From a virus, in the IMG/VR virus record IMGVR_UViG_3300027743_000035, positions 1-51,209 of that record: 51,209 nucleotides of DNA; one strand, given 5' to 3'. Made by a program: the position numbers and the translations under genes. This document shows positions 1-8,599 of the stretch, one piece after another. Positions within the stretch are counted from its first letter, which is position 1. Each line of letters begins with the position of its first letter. Below the pieces are notes generated by a model. It was not told the DNA's origin and searched no databases. It was given only the letters and a program-made list of their open reading frames with translations.

Positions 1-588
1 GCCACCAATGGTAAGGTTTTAATACAATACTGGCACGGCATAGCCAATCTGCCACCCGGCACAGTTATTCCTAAAGTGTTCGCCAAGACCATTGTAGGCA
101 TTAGGTATAAAATTACTGGTATTGGTGGCACCTTTGAACAATCTTTAAACCCAACAACTCAACAAATGGTTGGCTTCATGCGTAGCCTGACACTTTGGTT
201 TGAAAATGGCTCGTGGATTAAAACCCAATGCTTTGAAGATCGTTGGCAAGACTTTAGCCACTTGCTTGATGTTCCAACGGCTGCTAGGCCAGTGCCAGAA
301 GGTTTCTTTGAAGCCGTGGCGGCAGTTGAGCCTTTCTGTGAAGATACTAGCGCCGTTCACCTTGGGGTTGAAACGCTTATGTCGCACCTTAATGGTGAAG
401 ATGGCGCTGTATATGAGTGCAAGGGTGTTCAGTCTGGCAAGATATTTAATGCCAAGCTAATTCGCCAAGTTGAGCCTTACGTTACAACTCTTGACTTGAC
501 AACGCAACCTGATCGTGCTTTCTTCTTTGGCGGAACGATAGCCAATCCAATTCGCGGCGTCTTTATGGGAATGATCGGTAGCCAGTGA
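1..588 (+). CDS. Sliding-clamp-like processivity protein, C-terminal part (runs off left edge)
   Basis: Frame 1 is open from base 1, so the first start codon inside the window (GTG at 76) is not the true start. The product resembles the C-terminal two thirds of a beta-clamp-like protein common in siphophages, with recognisable blocks ATNGKVLIQYWHG, SLTLWFENGSWIKTQ, VPEGFFEAVAAVEPF and FFFGGTIANPIRGVFMGM at the end. Such proteins encircle DNA and tether the replicative polymerase. The polymerase gene follows immediately, with its GTG start overlapping this stop (GTGA). The gene at the right edge (50660) carries the matching N-terminal half, so the two are taken to be one gene cut by the window ends. 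The clamp assignment comes from remembered family blocks and has not been searched. Confidence 0.7.
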   Translation, partial: ATNGKVLIQYWHGIANLPPGTVIPKVFAKTIVGIRYKITGIGGTFEQSLNPTTQQMVGFMRSLTLWFENGSWIKTQCFEDRWQDFSHLLDVPTAARPVPEGFFEAVAAVEPFCEDTSAVHLGVETLMSHLNGEDGAVYECKGVQSGKIFNAKLIRQVEPYVTTLDLTTQPDRAFFFGGTIANPIRGVFMGMIGSQ

Positions 589-2606
589 AGTTTGACGAAA
601 GCACCCCGAAGCGAATTAAAGCGGCAATCAAGGCTGGTAAGATTGAAAGGCAGCAATTCAGCCGCCAGCCAATCCCGCCAGCCAAGAGCTATGAGTTGTT
701 CGGTTTTGATGAATTAAACTTTGGTGGCGACCGCACTTTAATCTTTGACGTTGAAAGCTATTTGAATTATTTTTGCGTCAGCTTTAAGTGCGTTGTCACC
801 GGCAAGATCGTTGTCTTTGAGGACAGTGAATATAGTAGTTACACTATTAATCTACTCCCTGTCACGCAAGAGCAATGGTGCCAGCAACTCATTTATATTA
901 TATATCGCTTCACCATTGTTGGGTTCAACAGCCGGGTATATGATTTACCAATGTGCTTAATCGCGGTGCAAGGCGTTCGCGCACCAATGCTGTGCCAGAT
1001 CACAGAAGAAATAATTGTTCACGATATGCCGCCACACGAAATTGAGCGCAAATATGTGGGCAGAATACCTAGGACTAATCACATTGATTTAATTGAAGTA
1101 ACCCCGCTTCAAGGTTCGCTGAAGTTATATGCAGCCAGATTGCATTGCCAACGTATTCAGGATTTACCTTTTCCTGAATTGTCAATATTAGAGTTTTGGC
1201 AGATTGAAATTGTGAGGGATTATAATATAAATGATCTAGATAACACTGAATTGCTGTGGCAGGATTTAAAGCAACAGATTGACTTGCGCGTTGAATTGGG
1301 TAAAGTATATAGTGTTGACCTAAGATCACGCTCCGACGCGCAGATTGCCGAAACTGTTATAGGCAACGAGCTAGAAAAGCTTGGCGTCAAAACTAAGGCA
1401 GCTTCATGGAAAGAGGGGGAAGCTTTTTATTATAAAGTCCCTGATTTTGTCAACTTCAAAGACCCTGCATTTCAACGAGTGCTAGAAGTTGTTAAAACAA
1501 CTCCTTTTGTCATTGGCCCTAGCGGCTATGCAGCCTGTCCTAAAGAGATAGAGAAGCTTAAGCCTAACCTGAATGGGCGCACCTATCGGCTCGGCGCTGG
1601 CGGGTTGCACAGTAGCGAAGAAAACGTCTGCCATGAAGCCGATGAAGATACGCTAATTATTGATCGTGATGTTAGCTCCTACTATCCTTACATAATTCTC
1701 AACCAAGGGTTATTTCCTAATCACCTTGGCGTAGCCTTTCTACAAGTCTTTAGGAACCTTGTCAACCGGCGAATTAATGCCAAGCGAGAAAAACAAACTG
1801 TTACGGCTGACAGCTTGAAGATAACAGTCAACGGTAGCTTTGGCAAGCTCGGCAACCCACACTCCAAGCTGTATTCGCCTGATTTGTTAATTCAAGTCAC
1901 AATGTCAGGCCAGCTATGCTTGCTTATGTTAATTGAAGCAATTGAGTTGGCCGGTATTCCGGTAGTGTCTGCTAACACTGACGGGGTTGTTATAAAATGC
2001 CCGAAGAACCGCTATGCTGACCTTGAAAATGTCATAATGACTTGGGAAGAAGCCACTGGCTTTATAACAGAAGAAACTCGCTACAAGGGTATATATTGCC
2101 GGGACGTTAACAATTATATAGCAATTAAAGAAAGCGGCGGTTGTAAGCTGAAAGGCGTTTATGGCGAAGTCGGCTCGGCCCTTAACTCCCCGCTTAGTAA
2201 GAACCCTGAAGCATATATAATATCAATGGCATTACAAGCGTTCCTAGAGGAAGGCACACCAATTGAAACTACAATTGAAATGCTTGGCATGAATGTTAAT
2301 ACTAAATACTACCCTACTCCATTAAGCCGCTTCCTGTTAGTCAGGAATGTTAGAGGCGGCGGTGAGAAAGATGGGGTTTATTTAGGTAAAGTCGTTCGTT
2401 GGTATTATGCAGAAGGTGAGAAGGGTTGTATTAATTCTATATTAAGTGGCAATAAGGTGGCTAACTCCGATAACGGTAAGCCATGTATGATTTTGCCAGA
2501 TGATTTCCCACATGATATTGACTTGGCTCGGTATGTGCGGGAAGCATACGATGAATTATATAAAATAGGCGTCTTAAAGAAACTGGCTACGGGGTCACTA
2601 TTATGA
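585..2606 (+). CDS. Family B DNA polymerase with 3'-5' exonuclease
   Basis: Replicative DNA polymerase of 673 residues. Exonuclease motifs are visible: ExoI FDVES (D55, E57), ExoII FNSRVYD (N115, D120) and ExoIII YNIND (Y213, D217). Polymerase motif A is DVSSYYP (D362), motif B is KITVNGSFGK (residues 412-421) and motif C is ANTDG (463-467). The first Asp of the usual DTD in motif C is replaced by Asn, but the second, metal-binding Asp is kept. The spacing between motifs A and B is short, so this is a compact polymerase. The GTG start overlaps the clamp stop and the stop overlaps the next start (ATGA), which indicates translational coupling of clamp, polymerase and a small gene. Confidence 0.93.
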   Translation: MKFDESTPKRIKAAIKAGKIERQQFSRQPIPPAKSYELFGFDELNFGGDRTLIFDVESYLNYFCVSFKCVVTGKIVVFEDSEYSSYTINLLPVTQEQWCQQLIYIIYRFTIVGFNSRVYDLPMCLIAVQGVRAPMLCQITEEIIVHDMPPHEIERKYVGRIPRTNHIDLIEVTPLQGSLKLYAARLHCQRIQDLPFPELSILEFWQIEIVRDYNINDLDNTELLWQDLKQQIDLRVELGKVYSVDLRSRSDAQIAETVIGNELEKLGVKTKAASWKEGEAFYYKVPDFVNFKDPAFQRVLEVVKTTPFVIGPSGYAACPKEIEKLKPNLNGRTYRLGAGGLHSSEENVCHEADEDTLIIDRDVSSYYPYIILNQGLFPNHLGVAFLQVFRNLVNRRINAKREKQTVTADSLKITVNGSFGKLGNPHSKLYSPDLLIQVTMSGQLCLLMLIEAIELAGIPVVSANTDGVVIKCPKNRYADLENVIMTWEEATGFITEETRYKGIYCRDVNNYIAIKESGGCKLKGVYGEVGSALNSPLSKNPEAYIISMALQAFLEEGTPIETTIEMLGMNVNTKYYPTPLSRFLLVRNVRGGGEKDGVYLGKVVRWYYAEGEKGCINSILSGNKVANSDNGKPCMILPDDFPHDIDLARYVREAYDELYKIGVLKKLATGSLL

Positions 2607-2878
2607 GTGAGCATATTGGTAAAGTATATTATTATAATTGCCGGTTGAATGGCGACACAGCTTTGTTAGCTGGCCCATTTGAAAGTGCTGAATTAGCTGA
2701 AAAATGTGGCGAGTATGTCGGCCCTACTACTGTTGATGAACACCCTGAAGCTCGTAAGGCTACGTTTGGCGTAGTTGAAATGAATAAGCCCGGTGCTGGC
2801 GCTGGCTTTTATAATTACTTATTACCTAATGAGTTGATCGGCTTCATCCTGATTGACACAGAGGCGAAACCGCACTGA
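2603..2878 (+). CDS. Hypothetical 91-residue protein, last gene of the replication operon
   Basis: Not recognised. The ATG overlaps the polymerase stop (ATGA), so translation is probably coupled. The protein is small and acidic, starts with a short hydrophilic stretch (YYYNCRLNGD) and has no membrane segment or clear motif. It is the last plus-strand gene before the convergent boundary with the late minus-strand genes. Confidence 0.75.
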   Translation: MSEHIGKVYYYNCRLNGDTALLAGPFESAELAEKCGEYVGPTTVDEHPEARKATFGVVEMNKPGAGAGFYNYLLPNELIGFILIDTEAKPH

Positions 2879-2960
2879 AATCTCGCCGCTAGGCCGGTTT
2901 TCCGCCCCGTCAGGCCGCGCTCGCCCCTGTCGGCGGCACTACCCTACGCTGAAGGCGCTT
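2879..2960. other. GC-rich convergent intergenic segment, possible termination region
   Basis: Between the rightward replication operon and the leftward late operon lies a short segment much richer in GC than its surroundings. It has several short complementary GC blocks (GCCG...CGGC, GAAG-GCG-CTTC) but no T-tract after any clean stem. It could act as a bidirectional termination zone. No coding signal was seen. Confidence 0.25.
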
Positions 2961-3089
2961 CTACGCGCCCCACACCTGATCGTATATGAGCCAGCCAACC
3001 ACAGCCAGCCATACAATTACCAATAATCCCATTAAAAGCCGGATTAAACATGGGGCAGGTTTATCATATTCGTCAAAATCATCCTTCAC
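2961..3089 (-). CDS. Small single-pass membrane protein (42 residues)
   Basis: A GTG start at 3089 lies 8 nt after a good Shine-Dalgarno (AGGGGA) inside the end of the upstream gene and overlaps its stop by 11 nt. The product has an acidic N-terminus (VKDDFDEYDK) followed by one hydrophobic helix (residues about 19-36, LLMGLLVIVWLAVVGWLI) and a short polar tail. It is the last gene of the late operon. A role in lysis or membrane insertion is possible but unproven. Confidence 0.5.
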   Translation of the reverse strand: MKDDFDEYDKPAPCLIRLLMGLLVIVWLAVVGWLIYDQVWGA

Positions 3090-3645
3090 TTCTGGCTTCC
3101 CCTAAAGGTGGCGGCGCAGTTACACTCTCGCCAGTTTCTATAAATACTTGGGGAGCGTCAGAGTTAGCAGTAAGTGGTTCACTCACTTCAACTTTAGCAA
3201 AGGTGAATTTATCAACCTTAAGTGTTTTCTTACTTTTAAATGCTTCGCCAAGGGCATTGATCTTTTTAACCGCTTCAATGCGCCCTTCGCCAATATGAAT
3301 ACGCTCTGCAATTATTTTCATAACCCTTATGATAGGGTCAAAGTCAGGCTCGTTCATTTCTACTTCTGTAAAAGTATGCAAATGAGGCGACATAATAATT
3401 GGCTTGCCATCTTCAAGCAAGGTTTTACCTTCAGCATTTACAATAGAAACAGTAACCGATACTGCAAGCTGCGTAGGAGCCGCTTCAACATCGCCATCAA
3501 TCATAGGCGCGAAAGCTGGCATAACATTAATCTTTGCTTTCCACAAATGGCCGGTTACATTATTCTTAAAAAATTGATAGCCGCCTTCGCTATAGTCAGA
3601 AGGAGCCGCCATAACCTCAATTTCAGTCTTTCGTTCGTCTGCCAT
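3079..3645 (-). CDS. Hypothetical late protein downstream of the tail tip
   Basis: A 188-residue soluble acidic protein of unknown function. It contains a plausible beta-rich middle (QLAVSVTVSIVNAEGK) and a helical segment around residues 105-135. It lies 7 nt after the tail tip gene and is probably cotranscribed with it, so a tail-associated or host-interaction role is plausible. No family was recognised. Confidence 0.7.
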   Translation of the reverse strand: MADERKTEIEVMAAPSDYSEGGYQFFKNNVTGHLWKAKINVMPAFAPMIDGDVEAAPTQLAVSVTVSIVNAEGKTLLEDGKPIIMSPHLHTFTEVEMNEPDFDPIIRVMKIIAERIHIGEGRIEAVKKINALGEAFKSKKTLKVDKFTFAKVEVSEPLTANSDAPQVFIETGESVTAPPPLGEARSEG

Positions 3646-3652
3646 GTTTCAC

Positions 3653-6325
3653 CTATGGTTTAGGAGTTGTGCCACCGTAAGGGTTATGAGTATAAATAAA
3701 GCGACCTTCTTCTAAGCCAGCCCCATAAGTTTGACAATGGCATGAAATGTGGGCAACTAATCTAACACCCATATCTTCTACTTTAATTATTTCTTCCCAT
3801 CGGAAACCATCTTTATCTCGCACTGGCAATTTAAGGCCAAGTGCTTCTGGCGCTTTTTTACTAGACCTATCATCTAATGTCAAGGGCGTTGTAACAGAAC
3901 ATATTAATTCAATGCCGCTTTCACTAGTTAGCTTAACACATTTAGAGTGAGCAATTTTATTATTATTCACATCTATATATGTCAAGCCATCTAAACTGTC
4001 ATTTAGAATTTCAATTTGGGAGCCAATCATAACTTGATTAGCTCTAATACCGTTAGGCATAAAACTATTAACGTCAACACAATCGTCAACATAGCCACCG
4101 CCGCCACCGCCAGCGCCACTATCACCGCCAGAGCCAGCAGAGTTAGGCGAAGTGCCAGACGCCACAAAGTAACGATCAGTCCTTAGCAAATCATCGGGGT
4201 TTGTAGTATAAACATAAGGAACAGAGCCAACACTATCGCCATCTAAGCCGGGGTCGTCAACATATACAATCCAATAAGTAGAAAATGGCACAACAACACT
4301 ACCAGCGTTCCAACTAAGAGTAAGTAAAGTGCCACCTGCACCAGCGACTTTACGAACGTGAGCCGGAATATTTACAGTAACATTTGAAGCGCCCACAGTA
4401 TATGTAGGAGTTAAATTAGTTGAGTTTGAAATATTAACAATCTTTTGAGTGTTGTAAAATGTCGGGTCAGCAACACGGCCAGTAGTAGGACTAATTTTAG
4501 ATAATACAGTGGCGTTTGCTGTAACAGCGTTACCCAATATACCAGCCGTAAGACTTACCGCAACCCAATCACCGGGAACATTCTCACGGCTAACGTGCCG
4601 AGCTTCAATGTTATAAGCTGCACCTTTAAGTATGTCAACAATAATAACGCCATTCTGTGACGCAATTCTAGGCACTGGCGCAAAGTAAGTCCAAAGACTT
4701 GCAGTAGTTAGTTTGTGACGAACCTCTGTATGTTTAACGCGCACTGGCGGGTCTGTCCATGTAACCGACATTGCATCTTTAATCGCGGCTGGCGAGCCAA
4801 CACTAATACTAATGTTAGTTACAGTAAAGTTATTGACAGGATATTTAGTTAGGTTGTCGCGCTTAACACCAGTGCCAGTAGTAAAGGCATTAGCAACTGT
4901 GCCAGCGCCCCAAATAGAAGCATGAATTTCTTTAAGCAACATTGAAACGCCACCATAAGGGTCAATTTCATGCCGCCAAACTCTAAACAATTTAACCCAA
5001 CCAAACCTGTCGCTAGTATAGCGCACAACCGAGTAGGCTTGAGCTTGCATAGCCTTCATTTTCCATGAAGCTGTAAACTCGCCCTGATATTGGCCGGAAT
5101 TTAATTTAAGTCTAGCTAGACGTTGTGCCAGCACATGACTTAATACTTGTGGAAAATCCTGAGTGCGCCTAGATTTAAAGCCAAGGTTTGCTTCATAAAC
5201 ACTATCGCGCACAGCCGGATAAGCGAACGGCTGATATAATGTATTGACTGAAGGATTAATAAATTTACCAATTACTGAATTAAACTGCTCGCTCATTCCT
5301 TTCCATTCCAGCCAGCGAACAGTGCTATCTTCAGTTACATCATCGTCAGTTAATTCAACAGCAATTTGTGCCGTATCATCAACATTTGCATAATAACTCC
5401 ACAATCCACCGGGGTCTAGCAACCGGCCAATCAAACCATCGCAAGTAATTTTATCTTCATTACTTGTGTGTTCATCATCTGTTGACAACAACAAGTCAGT
5501 ATAGTAGCCAGCTACTTCACAAGCATTGGCACCAGCGATGAAAGTATTAAAGTTAATATCTTCAGGCGAAATACCCCGCCCACACATTAGCATCCATTCG
5601 CCAGTTTGGACATTTTGAACGCGCCAGCCAAGTAAATACCAAAGCGCCTGTAGTGCATTGTTACGGCCTATAGGCTGGCTATTGCCATCAAGTGTTGCAT
5701 AAGCCCATGTTGTCTGATCGTCGGCCCTGTGAGTGCCAGAGCCGCCCCTAGTGCTATCTCTACGCGGGTCATATACTAAAGCGCCTTCGCATACTTGGGT
5801 ATAGCGGCTAGGAACGCCATCGGGTAACTTTTCTTCATCAACTAACCAAGCATACTTTACATGAGCAACGCCAGTAAAAACGCTTGTGCTAGTCCAAAGT
5901 GTTCCACCGCCAGCACTTAATGCAGTATCACCCGGCACACCTAGTTTAGTTGTGCGAGAAAGTAAACCCACATATTTAGTTTGAACAGCGCCCGCCGCAC
6001 TTATAGCCAAGTCAGTTTCAATATAAAGCTCCTGAAAGCTTTGTATTCTGTGACCAGCTACAGCAAGCACTTCATCGAAATTAGTTTGAGCCGTTCCCCA
6101 TACTTCCCAAAAGCGAACGTCAAGAGGCGCAGCTATTTTACCAAACATTATCTTTCGTGCAGTTTCAGGGTCAAGGCTCTTATTTAAATTATTTACATTC
6201 TTAGAAGGTGGCGCTGCCTTCTTACCACCAAATCCAAAGACACCGCCGACAATTTTAGTGACAAAGCCGACAACGCCTTTGACAACCTTAACGGCTGCTT
6301 TAAATATTTTCTTTACGAAACCCAT
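3653..6325 (-). CDS. Tail tip / central fibre protein (lambda gpJ-like)
   Basis: An 890-residue protein at the distal end of the tail operon. The N-terminus is basic and hydrophobic (MGFVKKIFKAAVKVVKGVVG) with a Gly-rich repeat region, followed by the large tip domain seen in gpJ-type proteins. A second, beta-sandwich-rich half contains fibronectin-like stretches (MSVTWTDPPVRVKHTEVR). A Gly/Ser linker near residue 735 precedes a C-terminal domain likely to contact the receptor. The order TMP, two distal proteins, DUF6950-like, J matches siphophage tail tips. Its start overlaps the previous gene by 13 nt. It is the likely host-range determinant. Confidence 0.85.
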   Translation of the reverse strand: MGFVKKIFKAAVKVVKGVVGFVTKIVGGVFGFGGKKAAPPSKNVNNLNKSLDPETARKIMFGKIAAPLDVRFWEVWGTAQTNFDEVLAVAGHRIQSFQELYIETDLAISAAGAVQTKYVGLLSRTTKLGVPGDTALSAGGGTLWTSTSVFTGVAHVKYAWLVDEEKLPDGVPSRYTQVCEGALVYDPRRDSTRGGSGTHRADDQTTWAYATLDGNSQPIGRNNALQALWYLLGWRVQNVQTGEWMLMCGRGISPEDINFNTFIAGANACEVAGYYTDLLLSTDDEHTSNEDKITCDGLIGRLLDPGGLWSYYANVDDTAQIAVELTDDDVTEDSTVRWLEWKGMSEQFNSVIGKFINPSVNTLYQPFAYPAVRDSVYEANLGFKSRRTQDFPQVLSHVLAQRLARLKLNSGQYQGEFTASWKMKAMQAQAYSVVRYTSDRFGWVKLFRVWRHEIDPYGGVSMLLKEIHASIWGAGTVANAFTTGTGVKRDNLTKYPVNNFTVTNISISVGSPAAIKDAMSVTWTDPPVRVKHTEVRHKLTTASLWTYFAPVPRIASQNGVIIVDILKGAAYNIEARHVSRENVPGDWVAVSLTAGILGNAVTANATVLSKISPTTGRVADPTFYNTQKIVNISNSTNLTPTYTVGASNVTVNIPAHVRKVAGAGGTLLTLSWNAGSVVVPFSTYWIVYVDDPGLDGDSVGSVPYVYTTNPDDLLRTDRYFVASGTSPNSAGSGGDSGAGGGGGGYVDDCVDVNSFMPNGIRANQVMIGSQIEILNDSLDGLTYIDVNNNKIAHSKCVKLTSESGIELICSVTTPLTLDDRSSKKAPEALGLKLPVRDKDGFRWEEIIKVEDMGVRLVAHISCHCQTYGAGLEEGRFIYTHNPYGGTTPKP

Positions 6326-6774
6326 AGCGCACTATCCAATTCGATTGTGGGCGCTTCAACTAATCCAGTTTCGCCAAGAAATAAACTATTCATACCATTT
6401 GCATAACAAATGCCGGGAGTTGGGCCAAATATTCTAAGCTCTTGTTGAATATGAAAACCATATATACTTTCATTTAAAAATACAATGTCACCCGGTCTGG
6501 CAAAGGCAATAGGTTGTAGCTCGCCACCAAGCTTTTTAATTAAAACCTCTTGCACTGTTTCACAACCGTCAACTTCTTTTAGCGCCTTTTTGCCCATTAA
6601 AAGAGTTTCGCTTTTGCCAGCATAGTCGGCCATGAAGTCAATATCAATAACAGCTTCAATACCTTTGAACGCCCAAAATAAACAATTAAGGGTTTCAAAG
6701 TCAAATGGTTGCTCACGATGTTCTCTTACAACATCGCTTAATCTTTGTTGCCAATTAACGTGCCGCCGCGTCAT
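6313..6774 (-). CDS. DUF6950-like tail tip assembly protein
   Basis: A 153-residue protein with an early cysteine (LNCLFWAFKG), a mid-protein ARPGDIVF block and a C-terminal GLVEAP...ALWVS ending. These features fit the DUF6950 family found immediately before J-type genes, related in position to the NlpC/P60-like gpK proteins. Here the usual D-C pair is N-C, so peptidase activity is doubtful. The start overlaps the upstream stop (ATGA) and the end overlaps J. Confidence 0.6.
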   Translation of the reverse strand: MTRRHVNWQQRLSDVVREHREQPFDFETLNCLFWAFKGIEAVIDIDFMADYAGKSETLLMGKKALKEVDGCETVQEVLIKKLGGELQPIAFARPGDIVFLNESIYGFHIQQELRIFGPTPGICYANGMNSLFLGETGLVEAPTIELDSALWVS

Positions 6775-7964
6775 TCAATATATGTCCTATATCCATAGCC
6801 ACCGCCAGACCCGCCGCCAGTAAAAGCAGCACCACCACCGCCGCCAGTTTCACCGGGTATTGGTGAAGTATTGCCAACAACAATTGCTTGATTAAGTTCA
6901 GCCGTAGTAGATTTTCCAATAATAGCCGACATATTAGCTAATTGATAAATATACTTCTGGCTAGTATCATTGGCATTAATATCAATTTGTTCACTGTAGC
7001 GAGTGTTTAATGGTTCATCGGCAGAAGATTGTTGACCTTCAATTACACACTTAATTGTGCCGCCTTCATTATTTTCTTCAAATGGCATACTATCTATACG
7101 CCCGGTTTTTATTCTAAATGGTTGTCCGGCAACCAAGAATGTAACAGGGTCTAATAGCATTAACCAAACAATAGCTCGGCGGAATTGCCAACGGTCACGA
7201 TCACGAATGACCTGTTGCATCATTGTATCATTTAAATCAACACCGGGAAAGGTAATTTCTAAACCGTCTGACCCGCCCACACCTTCAGACACAGTATTAA
7301 TTTCAAGAATATCTCCAAGGCCGCTAAATGTTTTACCATCTAAACTAGGGTCGCCAGTAGAAGGGAAGCCTGTCACTTCTTTAATTGAAATATTATCCCA
7401 ACGTGAAGTAGCATCTGGCCCACCTGTGTAAATGCGAAGTTGCTGATAGCCATTATTTATGGCAACAAATGTAAAGGAAAAGTTGACAGGGGCAGTTGGC
7501 ACAGTAGTTTGAGCAAACTGATTTTGCATAGAACTATCTGAATGATTATCATAAATACCACACAATAAACCCCAATTTGTAACATTTCCTGAAACAAGAG
7601 TGCCAGTAACCTTATAAGTTTTTCCTTCAGTTAAGCCACTAAGTATCCAAACTATACGTTCATAATAATATGGTGGCGGTTGACTAACGAGCAATAACTG
7701 ACCAGCATTACTAGAGGCGGCTAAACCAGCACTAATAATATCTGCCGATGTAACATCACTAGCAACATCAAAGTTACCAAGATAATTACCGCCTTTATTA
7801 AACATTTCAGGGCCAAGAGCATTGCCATCGCCAAAAATTAAATTTCCATGACCTGTCCATGCGTATAAAGGGTCGCCCTGAATATCTAATGAAACTATAG
7901 CAGCCATCGGAATAATAATCTTATTCGCGGCTTTTACAGTCATAGGGTCAAGGGGTCTAGTCAT
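6771..7964 (-). CDS. Distal tail protein with inserted carbohydrate-binding-like domain
   Basis: A 397-residue tail protein. The flanks match a distal tail/baseplate hub family: residues 30-50 (DPLYAWTGHGNLIF) and 209-300 (DGKTFSGLGDILEI, then DRDRWQFRRAIVWLMLL) normally run together as one block. Residues about 52-203 interrupt them with a jelly-roll-like module containing TYKVTGTLVSG and WDNISIKEV, typical of CBM_4_9-like folds. The C-terminus is Gly-rich. The insertion probably sits on the tail tip surface and could bind host glycans. The gene is coupled to its neighbours by 1-4 nt overlaps. Confidence 0.7.
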   Translation of the reverse strand: MTRPLDPMTVKAANKIIIPMAAIVSLDIQGDPLYAWTGHGNLIFGDGNALGPEMFNKGGNYLGNFDVASDVTSADIISAGLAASSNAGQLLLVSQPPPYYYERIVWILSGLTEGKTYKVTGTLVSGNVTNWGLLCGIYDNHSDSSMQNQFAQTTVPTAPVNFSFTFVAINNGYQQLRIYTGGPDATSRWDNISIKEVTGFPSTGDPSLDGKTFSGLGDILEINTVSEGVGGSDGLEITFPGVDLNDTMMQQVIRDRDRWQFRRAIVWLMLLDPVTFLVAGQPFRIKTGRIDSMPFEENNEGGTIKCVIEGQQSSADEPLNTRYSEQIDINANDTSQKYIYQLANMSAIIGKSTTAELNQAIVVGNTSPIPGETGGGGGAAFTGGGSGGGYGYRTYIE

Positions 7965-8599
7965 TAGAAGCTTTCTAAGGCTTTTAATTCAAAGTTATGA
8001 ATAACTGGCGCTTGTAAACCCCAAGTGCTAACTTCATCATCAACTGCCGACATAGGACAAGTTGGCGTTTTTAAATTCATTATAGTGCCATGTGGGTAGC
8101 CTTGCCTCAGTGGCGGCTCAAAATAAATCGTTGAAACATCGCTACCATTAGAAAGACAATCTTGAGTTACTATTTTTAATTCATTACCAATTCTAAAATA
8201 ATCACCACGCTTTGCAAAAACTGCCCCAACAGATAAATCTACTGTAGTTGTCCAAGATATTCTAATGCTAGCTTGCCTACCACGAATAGGAGCGCCACCA
8301 TCCCCATAAGTTTGAAATGTGCAATTTTGTTGATTTAAACTTTTTGGCACATATCCCGGCACTGGCAAGTCAAATATATTGGCTTGGCCTTCTAATTGTA
8401 TTAAAAATGCACGAATGTCATTGGCTTCAGGTTCGGGGTAGTTAACAAGTGTTCCGCTGAAACTCCAAAGCGCATATGGTAAAGTAATAGTTTGACGCGA
8501 GCCAGTAAAGCGTGAACGCACTGTTCTACCAGCGCGAATAATGCCCCACTGATCTACGCGAGTAAAGCCAAAATAGGCTGGAATGGGAATAACAGCCAT
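7964..8599 (-). CDS. Distal tail (minor tail) protein
   Basis: A 211-residue beta-rich protein directly after the tape measure gene, with MAVIPIPAYFGFTRVDQWG at the start and SFSGTLVNYPEPEANDIRAF in the middle. Its position and size fit the ring-forming protein that links the tail tube to the tip. The start overlaps the tape measure stop. Function is inferred from position and general family resemblance. Confidence 0.65.
   Translation of the reverse strand: MAVIPIPAYFGFTRVDQWGIIRAGRTVRSRFTGSRQTITLPYALWSFSGTLVNYPEPEANDIRAFLIQLEGQANIFDLPVPGYVPKSLNQQNCTFQTYGDGGAPIRGRQASIRISWTTTVDLSVGAVFAKRGDYFRIGNELKIVTQDCLSNGSDVSTIYFEPPLRQGYPHGTIMNLKTPTCPMSAVDDEVSTWGLQAPVIHNFELKALESF

Noticed and set aside
3148-3663. 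Plus-strand frame of 171 codons opposite the 3079 gene
   Set aside because: Composition is Phe/Asn/His/Arg-rich and looks like antisense translation; no upstream site, and it opposes a coupled late gene.
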